Assembly (NCBI GenBank): GCA_946886065.1
Contig: CAMPHU010000035.1
Coordinates: forward strand, 1-29,005
Direction of reading: 5' to 3'
Origin: an uncultured Massilia sp.
GTDB taxonomy: Bacteria; Pseudomonadota; Gammaproteobacteria; Burkholderiales; Burkholderiaceae
DNA: 29,005 nt
Every line of letters starts with the position of its first letter. Position 1 is the stretch's first letter. Below are positions 8,085 to 15,218 of the stretch, piece by piece. Position numbers and translations under genes: made by a program. The notes beneath the pieces were generated by a model. It made no database searches, was not told the origin of the DNA, and saw only the letters and a list, made by a program, of their open reading frames with translations.

Positions 8085-9014
8085 ATAGTTCTCGCCGCCG
8101 CGCATCGCAGACTCGACCATTTTGCGGTTGAGCGTGGGCGCCAGCAGTTCGATGAAGGTGTAGATGTAGCTGCGCAGGTAGGCGCCCTGCTTGATCGCCA
8201 CGCGCGAGGTGTTCATGCCGAACAGATGGCCCACCGGCAAGGCGCGCAGGTTGCGGTCGCGCTCCGGGTCGAAGGCGATGCTGGCGATGATGCCCACGCC
8301 CATGCCCAGTTCCACATAGGTCTTGATCACGTCCGCGTCGATCGCCTCCAGCAGGACGTCCGGCTTCAGGTTGCGCAGGGAAAACGCATGATCGATCTTG
8401 CTGCGCCCGGCGAAGGCGGCGTCGTAGGTGATCACCGGGTAGCTGGCGATTTCCTCCAGCGACACGGCGCGCGACTTGAACAGCGGATGGTCCGGCGGCG
8501 CCACCACCACGTGTTCCCATTGGTAAGCAGGCAAGGTAATCAGGCCATCGACCGCCGTGATCGACTCGGTGGCGATGGCCAGGTCGGCCTGGTCGTTCTT
8601 GATCATGTCCGCGATCTGGCGCGGGTTGCCCTGCAGCAGCGACAGGCGCACCTTCGGGTATTTCTGCATGAAGGACTGCACCACCTTGGGCAGCATGTAG
8701 CGCGCCTGGGTGTGGGTGGTGGCGATGGTGAAGCTGCCGCTGTCGTGGGCGGCGTATTCCTTGCCGATCCGCTTGAGGCTGTCGATCTCCTGCATGATCA
8801 GCTCGACCGACTGCAGCACCAGCCGCCCCGGCTCGGTCAGGCCGCGGATGCGCTTGCCGTGGCGGGTGAAGATGTCGACCCCGAGCTCTTCCTCGAGCTC
8901 GATGATGGCTTTCGACACCCCCGGCTGGGAGGTGAACAGGGCCTTGGCCGCGTCGGTCAGGTTGTAGTTCTGGCGCACGGCCTCGCGGACGAAGCGCAAT
9001 TGATGAAGATTCAT
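8076..9014 (-). CDS. cysB: CysB-type LysR transcriptional regulator
   Basis: A 312-residue LysR-family regulator. The N-terminal winged helix-turn-helix reads MNLHQLRFVREAVRQNYNL then TDAAKALFTSQPGVSKAI, close to CysB/Cbl rather than generic LysR proteins. The effector domain (about 90-300) carries TTHTQARYMLPKVV and GNPRQIADMI, typical of CysB ligand-pocket segments. Family knowledge: CysB activates sulfate-assimilation genes, with N- or O-acetylserine as inducer and sulfide or thiosulfate as anti-inducer, and represses itself. It is divergent from the cys operon with 164 bases between the start codons. Cbl (sulfonate regulator) is close in sequence, but the position next to cysI-cysH-cysDN favours CysB. 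Confidence 0.93.
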   Translation of the reverse strand: MNLHQLRFVREAVRQNYNLTDAAKALFTSQPGVSKAIIELEEELGVDIFTRHGKRIRGLTEPGRLVLQSVELIMQEIDSLKRIGKEYAAHDSGSFTIATTHTQARYMLPKVVQSFMQKYPKVRLSLLQGNPRQIADMIKNDQADLAIATESITAVDGLITLPAYQWEHVVVAPPDHPLFKSRAVSLEEIASYPVITYDAAFAGRSKIDHAFSLRNLKPDVLLEAIDADVIKTYVELGMGVGIIASIAFDPERDRNLRALPVGHLFGMNTSRVAIKQGAYLRSYIYTFIELLAPTLNRKMVESAMRGGENYEL

Positions 9015-9056
9015 GCAGGCTGGGTTGTTGGTTTGGCAGTAGACGCCATTTTAAGA

Positions 9057-9083
9057 TGCTTATTCAAGTTACGCATATAAGCA
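9057..9083. promoter_or_regulatory. Candidate CysB operator (spaced dyad)
   Basis: A perfect inverted repeat, TGCTTAT (9057-9063) and ATAAGCA (9077-9083), with a 13-base spacer in an AT-rich stretch of the cysB-cysI intergenic region. Its size and its LysR-like TTAT/ATAA halves fit a CysB site. It abuts a TAAAAT box (9048-9053, minus strand) that could be the -10 of cysB, which would fit self-repression. Inferred, not proven. Confidence 0.5.
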
Positions 9084-9100
9084 AATAAATTCTCCGTAGT

Positions 9101-9128
9101 TTGGAATATAGGCCCCGGTCCTTATTAT
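9101..9128 (+). promoter_or_regulatory. Candidate sigma-70 promoter of the cys operon
   Basis: TTGGAA (9101-9106) and TATTAT (9123-9128) with a 16-base spacer, about 50 bases before the cysI ATG. The dyad at 9057-9083 lies just upstream of the -35 box, the usual position for a LysR-type activator. Confidence 0.45.
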
Positions 9129-9178
9129 TGGAAATACTTTAACGGGTGGGCAGTTTATCCACCCATCTGGACGAGACC

Positions 9179-10867
9179 ATGTACCGCTACGACCAATACG
9201 ACCACCTCATCGTGCGCGAACGGATTGCGCAATACCGCGACCAGGTTGCGCGCCGCCTCAGCGGTGAGCTGCTTGAGGAAGAATTCCTGCCGCTGCGCCT
9301 GCAGAACGGCCTGTACATGCAGCGCCATGCCTATATGCTGCGTATCGCCGTGCCCTACGGCCTGTTGTCGTCCAAGCAAGTGCGCATGTTCGCGCACATC
9401 GCGCGCAAGTACGACCGCGGCTACGGCCACTTCACCACCCGCCAGAACATCCAGTTCAACTGGATCGAGCTGGAGCAGACCCCGGACATCCTGACCGACC
9501 TGGCCTCGGTGGAGATGCACGCCATCCAGACCTCGGGCAACTGCATCCGCAACATCACGACCGACGAATTCGCCGGCGTGGCCGCCGACGAGCTGATCGA
9601 TCCGCGTCCCTTCGCCGAGATCCTGCGCCAGTGGAGCACCTTCCACCCCGAGTTCCTGGCGCTGCCGCGCAAGTTCAAGATCGCCATCAACGGCTCGGTC
9701 GAAGACCGCGCCGCGATTGCCGTGCACGACATCGGCCTGACCATGGTGCGCAACGAGGCCGGCGAAGTCGGCTTCAAGTACATGGCTGGCGGCGGCCTGG
9801 GCCGCACGCCTATCCTGGGCAGCGTGATCCGCGACTTCCTGCCGTGGCAGCACATCCTGACCTACACCGAAGCCGTGATGCGCGTGTATAACCAGTTCGG
9901 CCGCCGCGACAACAAATACAAGGCCCGCATCAAGATCCTGCTGAAGGCCCTGGGCGTCGAGGAATTCACCCGGCTGGTCGAAGCCGAATGGGCCGACCTG
10001 AAGGATGGCCCGGAAACCCTGACCCGGGAAGAATTCGACCGCGTCGCCAAGTGGTTCCAGCCGCACGCCTATGCGCAGCTGGAAGACGGCGACGTGCTGG
10101 CCCCCCACGCGGATAACCGCGCCTTCGCGAACTGGGTCAACCGCAACGTCAAGCCGCACAAGGTGCCGGGCTATGCCAGCGTGGTGCTGTCGCTCAAGAA
10201 GACCGGCGTGCCGCCGGGCGATGCGACCGCCGAGCAGATGGACTTCGTGGCCGAGCTCGCCGACCGCTACAGCTTCGGCCAGGTGCGCGTGACCCACGAG
10301 CAGAACCTGGTGCTGGCCGACGTCGAGCAGTCCAAGCTGTTCGAGATCTGGCAGCAGGTCAAGGCCAAGGGCCTGGCGACGCCGAACATCGGCCTGCTGA
10401 CCGACATCATCGCCTGCCCGGGCGGCGACTACTGCTCGCTGGCGAACGCCAAGTCGATCCCGATCGCGGCCGCCATCGCGGAGCGCTTCGACAACCTCGA
10501 CTTCCAGCACGACATCGGCGACATCGAACTGAATATCTCGGGCTGCATCAACGCCTGTGGCCACCACCACGTCGGCAACATCGGCGTGCTGGGCGTCGAC
10601 AAGGACGGCAGCGAGTGGTACCAGGTGTCGATCGGCGGCGCCCAGGGCAACGAATCCTCGATCGGCAAGATCATCGGCCCGTCCTTCACCGCCACCCAGA
10701 TGCCGGAAGTGGTCGGCCGCCTGCTCGAAGTCTATGTGCGCGACCGCGTCGAAGGCGAGCGCTTCATCGACACCGTGGGCCGCATCGGCGTGACGCCATT
10801 CAAAGAACACGTGTATGCAACCCCCATCAAGGGCGGTCAACTGGTTGGGGAAGACGAATATGCTTAA
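9179..10867 (+). CDS. cysI: Sulfite reductase hemoprotein (nitrite/sulfite reductase family)
   Basis: A 562-residue enzyme that reduces sulfite to sulfide with six electrons, using siroheme and a 4Fe-4S cluster. The four cluster cysteines are visible: CPGGDYC (Cys413, Cys419) and SGCINAC (Cys456, Cys460). The N-terminal half carries the ferredoxin-like repeat and the siroheme-contact region GHFTTRQNIQFNW. The GTG at 9146 is in frame, but the ATG at 9179 (GGACGAG upstream) begins at the conserved MYRYDQYDH. First gene of a plus-strand operon; its stop overlaps the next gene by 8 bases. No CysJ flavoprotein gene is in the window, so electrons probably come from a ferredoxin or another partner. 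The family also includes nitrite reductases; the cys neighbours support sulfite. Confidence 0.93.
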   Translation: MYRYDQYDHLIVRERIAQYRDQVARRLSGELLEEEFLPLRLQNGLYMQRHAYMLRIAVPYGLLSSKQVRMFAHIARKYDRGYGHFTTRQNIQFNWIELEQTPDILTDLASVEMHAIQTSGNCIRNITTDEFAGVAADELIDPRPFAEILRQWSTFHPEFLALPRKFKIAINGSVEDRAAIAVHDIGLTMVRNEAGEVGFKYMAGGGLGRTPILGSVIRDFLPWQHILTYTEAVMRVYNQFGRRDNKYKARIKILLKALGVEEFTRLVEAEWADLKDGPETLTREEFDRVAKWFQPHAYAQLEDGDVLAPHADNRAFANWVNRNVKPHKVPGYASVVLSLKKTGVPPGDATAEQMDFVAELADRYSFGQVRVTHEQNLVLADVEQSKLFEIWQQVKAKGLATPNIGLLTDIIACPGGDYCSLANAKSIPIAAAIAERFDNLDFQHDIGDIELNISGCINACGHHHVGNIGVLGVDKDGSEWYQVSIGGAQGNESSIGKIIGPSFTATQMPEVVGRLLEVYVRDRVEGERFIDTVGRIGVTPFKEHVYATPIKGGQLVGEDEYA

Positions 10868-11417
10868 TGTGCATCCACAGATCATCAAGGGCCGCGAAGT
10901 GGTCGCCGACGACTGGGGCGTGCTGCGCCTCGACGAGGGCCAGGCCGCCGAGAGCGTCGAGGTGCCGGCCGGCAAGGTCATCGTGCCGCTCGCGGTGTGG
11001 CAAGCCCAGCGCAAGGTGCTGAGCGACCGCCAGGACCTGGGCGTCTGGTTCGCGCCGGACCAGCTGGCCGCCGACATCAAGGACGACCTGCACCGCTTCA
11101 AGGTGATCGCGGTCGACTTCCCGAAATTCAGCGACGGCCGCGGCTACTCGATCGCCTTCAACCTGCGCAAGCGCCTGGGCTATACCGGCGAACTGCGCGC
11201 GATCGGCGACGTGCTGCGCGACCAGCTGTTCCAGATGTACCGCTGCGGCTTCGACGCCTACGCGACCCGCCAGGACCGCAGCATCCACGATGCGCTCAAG
11301 GGCCTGTCGGTGTTCTCGGAAACCTACCAGGCTTCGGTCGACCAGCCGGTTCCGCTGTTCCGCCGCGCCGAGCGCGGCCTGCAGCCGGAGCTGAGCGACC
11401 TCGGCGCCGGCATCTAG
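10860..11417 (+). CDS. DUF934 family protein of the sulfite-reduction operon
   Basis: A 186-residue soluble protein of the DUF934 family (COG3749), recognised from its context and from FKVIAVDFPKFSDGRGYS followed by LRKRLGYTGELRAIGDVL and RCGFDAYATR. It has no signal peptide, no membrane segment and only one Cys. Its ATG lies inside the end of cysI (8-base overlap), which suggests translational coupling and matched amounts. Family knowledge: DUF934 genes accompany cysI in many alpha-, beta- and gammaproteobacteria, but I know of no established biochemical role. Inference: it may help CysI assemble or receive electrons where CysJ is absent. Confidence 0.9.
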   Translation: MLNVHPQIIKGREVVADDWGVLRLDEGQAAESVEVPAGKVIVPLAVWQAQRKVLSDRQDLGVWFAPDQLAADIKDDLHRFKVIAVDFPKFSDGRGYSIAFNLRKRLGYTGELRAIGDVLRDQLFQMYRCGFDAYATRQDRSIHDALKGLSVFSETYQASVDQPVPLFRRAERGLQPELSDLGAGI

Positions 11418-11426
11418 GAGGTTTCC

Positions 11427-12143
11427 ATGAGCGAGCTCTACCGCCGCGTGGAGGAAACCCGCGCGATCCTGGAACGTATTGCGCGCGATTTCTCGCCCGC
11501 CGTGTTCGCCTCCAGCCTGGCGGCCGAGGACATGGTCCTGACCGACCTGATCTTGAAAGCGAAACTGCCGATCGGGATCTTCTCGCTCGAGACCGGCCGC
11601 CTGCACGCGGAGACCCTGGCGATGGTGGACAAGGTGCGCGACACCTACGGTGTCGAGATCGCCCTGTTCCGCCCGCAGCCGGAGGCCGTCGAAGCCTATG
11701 TCGCGCAGAACGGCGTGAACGCCTTCTACGACAGCGTCGAGATGCGCAAGGAATGCTGCCGTGTGCGCAAGGTCGAGCCGCTGGGCCGCGCCCTCGCCGG
11801 CAAGCAGGCCTGGATCACCGGCCAGCGCCGCGCCCAGTCCAGCACCCGCGCCGAGCTGGCGGTGCAGGAAGACGATGCCGCGCACGGCATCCAGAAGTTC
11901 AATCCGCTGGCCGACTGGTCGGAGGAAAACGTCTGGGAATACCTGCGCGCCAACAATGTCCCGTACAACGCCCTGCACGACCGCGGCTACCCGTCGATCG
12001 GCTGCGAACCCTGCACCCGCGCGATCCAGCCGGGCGAGGACGTGCGCGCCGGCCGCTGGTGGTGGGAGAACCCCGAATCGAAGGAATGCGGCCTGCACGT
12101 GGTCGACGGCAAACTCATTCGTATCAAATCCGTGGCTGCCTAA
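11427..12143 (+). CDS. cysH: Assimilatory adenylyl-sulfate (APS) reductase, 4Fe-4S type
   Basis: A 238-residue protein of the PAPS/APS reductase family that reduces activated sulfate to sulfite with thioredoxin. The cluster-binding Cys pair KECC (Cys110, Cys111) and CEPC (Cys193, Cys196) mark the bacterial APS-using form; PAPS-specific enzymes lack these. The catalytic Cys221 sits in ECGLH near the C terminus. The nucleotide-binding region includes FASSLAAEDMVLTD and FSLETGRLH. A strong AGGAGG ribosome binding site starts at the stop codon of the DUF934 gene, 9 bases away. APS use agrees with the absence of a CysC kinase here. Confidence 0.95.
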   Translation: MSELYRRVEETRAILERIARDFSPAVFASSLAAEDMVLTDLILKAKLPIGIFSLETGRLHAETLAMVDKVRDTYGVEIALFRPQPEAVEAYVAQNGVNAFYDSVEMRKECCRVRKVEPLGRALAGKQAWITGQRRAQSSTRAELAVQEDDAAHGIQKFNPLADWSEENVWEYLRANNVPYNALHDRGYPSIGCEPCTRAIQPGEDVRAGRWWWENPESKECGLHVVDGKLIRIKSVAA

Positions 12144-12176
12144 GCAGCCACAACGACAAGAACAGGCACAGTAGAC

Positions 12177-13115
12177 ATGACGACCGTGATTGAACAACCC
12201 GCCCTGCTGAGCGACGTGAACGCACGCCACCTCGACGCCCTGGAATCGGAAGCGATCCACATCCTGCGCGAAGTGGCGGCCGAATGCAGCAACCCTGCCC
12301 TGCTCTTCTCGGGCGGCAAGGACTCGGTGGTGCTGCTGCGCCTGGCCGAGAAGGCTTTCCGCCCCGGCAAATTCCCCTTCCCGCTGGTGCACATCGACAC
12401 CGGCCACAACTTCGACGAAGTGATCGCCTTCCGCGACGCCCGCGCCGCGGAACTGGGCGAGCGCCTGATCGTCGGCTCGGTCGAGGACTCGATCAAGCGC
12501 GGCACCGTGCGCCTGCGTAATCCGGCGACGGACTCGCGCAACGCGGCCCAGGCCGTGACCCTGCTGGAGACCATCGCCGAACACGGCTTCGACGCCTGCA
12601 TCGGCGGCGCCCGCCGCGACGAAGAGAAGGCCCGCGCCAAGGAGCGCATCTTCTCCTTCCGCGACGAATTCGGCCAGTGGGACCCGAAGGCCCAGCGCCC
12701 GGAACTGTGGGACCTGTATAACACCCGCGTCCACCCGGGCGAGAACATGCGCGTGTTCCCGATCTCGAACTGGACCGAGCTGGACGTGTGGCAGTACATC
12801 GCCCGCGAAAAGCTGGCCCTGCCGCCGATCTACTTCGCCCATGAGCGCCAGGTGATCCCGCGCAACGGCCTGCTGGTTCCCCTGACCCCGCTGACCCCGG
12901 CGCGCGAAGGCGAGACGGTCGAAACCCGCGTCGTGCGCTTCCGCACCGTGGGCGACATCTCCTGCACCTGCCCGGTCGCCTCGACCGCCGACACGGTGGA
13001 CGGCATCATCGCCGAAACCGCGGTCACCGAAGTGACCGAGCGCGGCGCGACCCGGATGGACGACCAGACTTCCGAAGCTTCGATGGAAAAACGCAAGAAA
13101 GCGGGCTACTTCTGA
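12177..13115 (+). CDS. cysD: Sulfate adenylyltransferase subunit 2
   Basis: A 312-residue catalytic subunit of ATP sulfurylase, which makes APS from ATP and sulfate. The PP-loop ATP-binding motif LLFSGGKDSVVLL is at about residues 42-54. FPLVHIDTGHNF and IGGARRDEEKARAKERIFSF are typical of CysD, and the C terminus MEKRKKAGYF is a family hallmark. Length is close to the usual 302. The ribosome binding site is weak and the gap after cysH is 33 bases. Its TGA stop overlaps the cysN ATG by one base (TGATG), matching the CysDN heterodimer. Confidence 0.97.
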   Translation: MTTVIEQPALLSDVNARHLDALESEAIHILREVAAECSNPALLFSGGKDSVVLLRLAEKAFRPGKFPFPLVHIDTGHNFDEVIAFRDARAAELGERLIVGSVEDSIKRGTVRLRNPATDSRNAAQAVTLLETIAEHGFDACIGGARRDEEKARAKERIFSFRDEFGQWDPKAQRPELWDLYNTRVHPGENMRVFPISNWTELDVWQYIAREKLALPPIYFAHERQVIPRNGLLVPLTPLTPAREGETVETRVVRFRTVGDISCTCPVASTADTVDGIIAETAVTEVTERGATRMDDQTSEASMEKRKKAGYF

Positions 13116-14422
13116 TGAATGCAATGACCGATAACCTGAACCAGCGCGGCCTGCTGCGCTTCATCACCGCCGGCTCCGTCGACGACGGCAAGAGCACCCT
13201 GATCGGCCGCCTGCTGTTCGACAGCAAGGGCATCTTCGCCGACCAGCTGGCCGCCGTCTCGCGCGCCAAGCACAAGCGCACCGTGGGCGACACCATCGAC
13301 CTGTCGCTGCTGACCGACGGCCTGGAAGCCGAACGCGAGCAAGGCATCACGATCGACGTGGCCTACCGCTACTTCGCCACCCCGAAGCGCAAATTCATCA
13401 TCGCCGACACCCCGGGCCACGAGCAGTACACCCGCAACATGGTGACCGGCGCCTCGACGGCCGACGCCGTGATCATCCTGGTCGACGTCTCCAAGGTGAA
13501 GCTGGGCGACGACGGCAGTGTGGAGCTGCTGACCCAGACCAAGCGCCACTCGACCATTGCCAAGCTGCTGCAGATCGAGCACGTGATCGTGGCCGTCAAC
13601 AAGATGGACCTGGTGAACTACGACCGCAGCGTCTACGAGCGCATCGTCGCCGCCTACGGCGAGTTCGCGCAATCGCTGGGCCTGAAGGACGTCACCGCGA
13701 TTCCGCTGTCGGCCCTGGCCGGCGACAACGTGGTCGACAGCTCCGAGAAGATGCCCTGGTACCAAGGCCCGACCCTGATCGAGCTGCTGGAATCGCTCTC
13801 GGTCTACGACGAATCGCATGCCGCGCCCTTCCGCTTCCCGGTGCAGCTGGTGGCGCGCCACAACGGCCACGAGGCGAACGACTTCCGCGGTTACATGGGC
13901 CGCATCGAATCGGGCAAGGTCTCGGTGGGCGACAAGCTGGTGGTGCAGCCTTCCGGCCATGCCGCCACGGTCAAGGAAATCGTGACCTTCGACGGTTCGC
14001 TGCAATCGGCCGTGGCCGGCCAGTCGATCACCCTGGTGCTGAACGAGTACGTGGACGTTTCGCGCGGCGACGTGCTGTCCTCGAGCGAGCAGCCGGCAAG
14101 CCTGCTCAAGCAGGTCGTGGCCGACGTGTGCTGGATGTCCGACGAGCCGCTGGACCTGCGCCGCAAGTACTGGCTCAAGCACGGCACCCGCCAGACCGCC
14201 GCCAAGGTGACCGGCGTCGACAGCATCCTCGACGTGAACACCCAGCAGCGTCACGACGCTGAAGGCCTGAAGCTGAACGACATCGCGCGCATCAGGCTGA
14301 GCGTCCAGCAGCCGCTGGCGGCCGACGCCTACGCCGACATCCGCGCGACCGGCGCCTTCATCCTGATCGACGAAGTCACCCACCAGACTGTCGCAGCGGG
14401 TATGATCCGTCTGGATCAATAA
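13115..14422 (+). CDS. cysN: Sulfate adenylyltransferase subunit 1 (GTPase)
   Basis: A 435-residue EF-Tu-like GTPase that drives APS formation by CysD. Visible GTPase motifs are the P-loop GSVDDGKST (about 20-28), EREQGITIDVAYRYF (switch I), DTPGHEQYTRNM (about 98-109) and NKMDLV. Two beta-barrel domains follow. There is no C-terminal APS-kinase (CysC) domain, so this is the short form and not CysNC; that fits an APS-using CysH. It is translationally coupled to cysD and followed after 14 bases by cobA. Confidence 0.97.
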   Translation: MNAMTDNLNQRGLLRFITAGSVDDGKSTLIGRLLFDSKGIFADQLAAVSRAKHKRTVGDTIDLSLLTDGLEAEREQGITIDVAYRYFATPKRKFIIADTPGHEQYTRNMVTGASTADAVIILVDVSKVKLGDDGSVELLTQTKRHSTIAKLLQIEHVIVAVNKMDLVNYDRSVYERIVAAYGEFAQSLGLKDVTAIPLSALAGDNVVDSSEKMPWYQGPTLIELLESLSVYDESHAAPFRFPVQLVARHNGHEANDFRGYMGRIESGKVSVGDKLVVQPSGHAATVKEIVTFDGSLQSAVAGQSITLVLNEYVDVSRGDVLSSSEQPASLLKQVVADVCWMSDEPLDLRRKYWLKHGTRQTAAKVTGVDSILDVNTQQRHDAEGLKLNDIARIRLSVQQPLAADAYADIRATGAFILIDEVTHQTVAAGMIRLDQ

Positions 14423-14436
14423 GCGAAAGGGTTTGC

Positions 14437-15156
14437 ATGGGGGCGCTGGGCAAAGTCTATCTTGTAGGAGCTGGCCCAGGCGCGGCTGACCTGATCACCG
14501 TGCGCGGCGCGCGCCTGCTGGCGCAGGCCGACGTCGTGCTCTACGACGCCCTCGTGACGACCGAGATGCTGGAACTGTGCGCCCGCGCCGAGAAGATCTC
14601 GGTCGGCAAGCGTTCCGGCCAGCGCTCCACCGCGCAGACGCTGATCAACCAGCAGCTGGTGGACTGCGCAAAGCAATATTCCCTGGTGGTGCGCCTCAAG
14701 GGCGGCGACCCGATGCTGTTCGGGCGCGCCGACGAGGAGTTGCGCGCGCTGGAAGCCGAGGGCATCGAAGTCGAAGTCGTCCCCGGCATCACCACCGCCG
14801 TCGCCGCGGCGGCGGCCACCCTGCAGCCGCTCACCAAGCGCGGCGTGGCGCGCAGCGTCGCCTTCTTTACGTCCAGCACCGCCCCCGACCAGCCCGACCA
14901 TCCAGCCCTGCCCGAGACCGACACCCTGGTCCAGTACATGGGCGGGCGCGAAGCCGCGGCGACGGCCGAGCGCCTGCTGGCCGAAGGCCGCAGGCCCGAC
15001 CTGCCTGTGGTGGTGGTGGAGAACTGCAGCCGCAGCGACGAACGCATCCTGCGCCTGACCCTGAGCGAGCTGGCGCACGGGCTGGAACCCGGCCACGGGC
15101 CGGTGCTCGTGATGATGGGCGAAGCGCTGGCGCTGCGGACCCACCAAAAAAAATAG
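14437..15156 (+). CDS. cobA: Uroporphyrinogen-III C-methyltransferase
   Basis: A 239-residue SAM-dependent enzyme that makes precorrin-2, the first step towards siroheme. Family motifs are VYLVGAGPGAADLIT (near 7), ADVVLYDALV, RLKGGDPMLFGR and the region EVVPGITTAVAAAA. It corresponds to the C-terminal domain of CysG alone: the precorrin-2 dehydrogenase/ferrochelatase part is missing, so those steps need other proteins. A ribosome binding site (AAAGGG) precedes the ATG. As last gene of the cys operon it links cofactor supply to CysI. Its 3' end codes for a Lys-rich tail whose A run doubles as part of a terminator on the other strand. Confidence 0.94.
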   Translation: MGALGKVYLVGAGPGAADLITVRGARLLAQADVVLYDALVTTEMLELCARAEKISVGKRSGQRSTAQTLINQQLVDCAKQYSLVVRLKGGDPMLFGRADEELRALEAEGIEVEVVPGITTAVAAAAATLQPLTKRGVARSVAFFTSSTAPDQPDHPALPETDTLVQYMGGREAAATAERLLAEGRRPDLPVVVVENCSRSDERILRLTLSELAHGLEPGHGPVLVMMGEALALRTHQKK

Positions 15157-15176
15157 GCGAAGCGGAATACCGCTTC
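15146..15176 (-). terminator. Terminator of the DUF4214 gene, overlapping the end of cobA
   Basis: A 7-bp stem GAAGCGG / CCGCTTC (15159-15165, 15170-15176) with the loop AATA. On the minus strand it is followed within five bases by eight T, which are the A run 15146-15153 inside cobA. On the plus strand no T run follows, so it serves the minus-strand gene better. Confidence 0.65.
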
Positions 15177-15218
15177 ACCCCAATTCCCTCAAGGCGGCAC
15201 GCTGCCGCCCCTCCCGTC

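Noticed and set aside
6102..9080. Open frame of 992 codons on the plus strand, opposite the sensor, methyltransferase and cysB genes
   Set aside because: It is antisense to three well-recognised genes, its composition is Gln/Ala/His/Arg-rich without domains, and such long shadow frames are common in GC-rich DNA.
9155..9163. DnaA-box-like TTATCCACC in the cysI leader
   Set aside because: One near match, no cluster of boxes and no replication genes nearby; chance is more likely.
10827..13124. Long minus-strand frame across the cys operon
   Set aside because: The plus strand encodes DUF934, cysH and cysD with clear motifs; the minus frame is low-complexity His/Ala/Gly/Arg.
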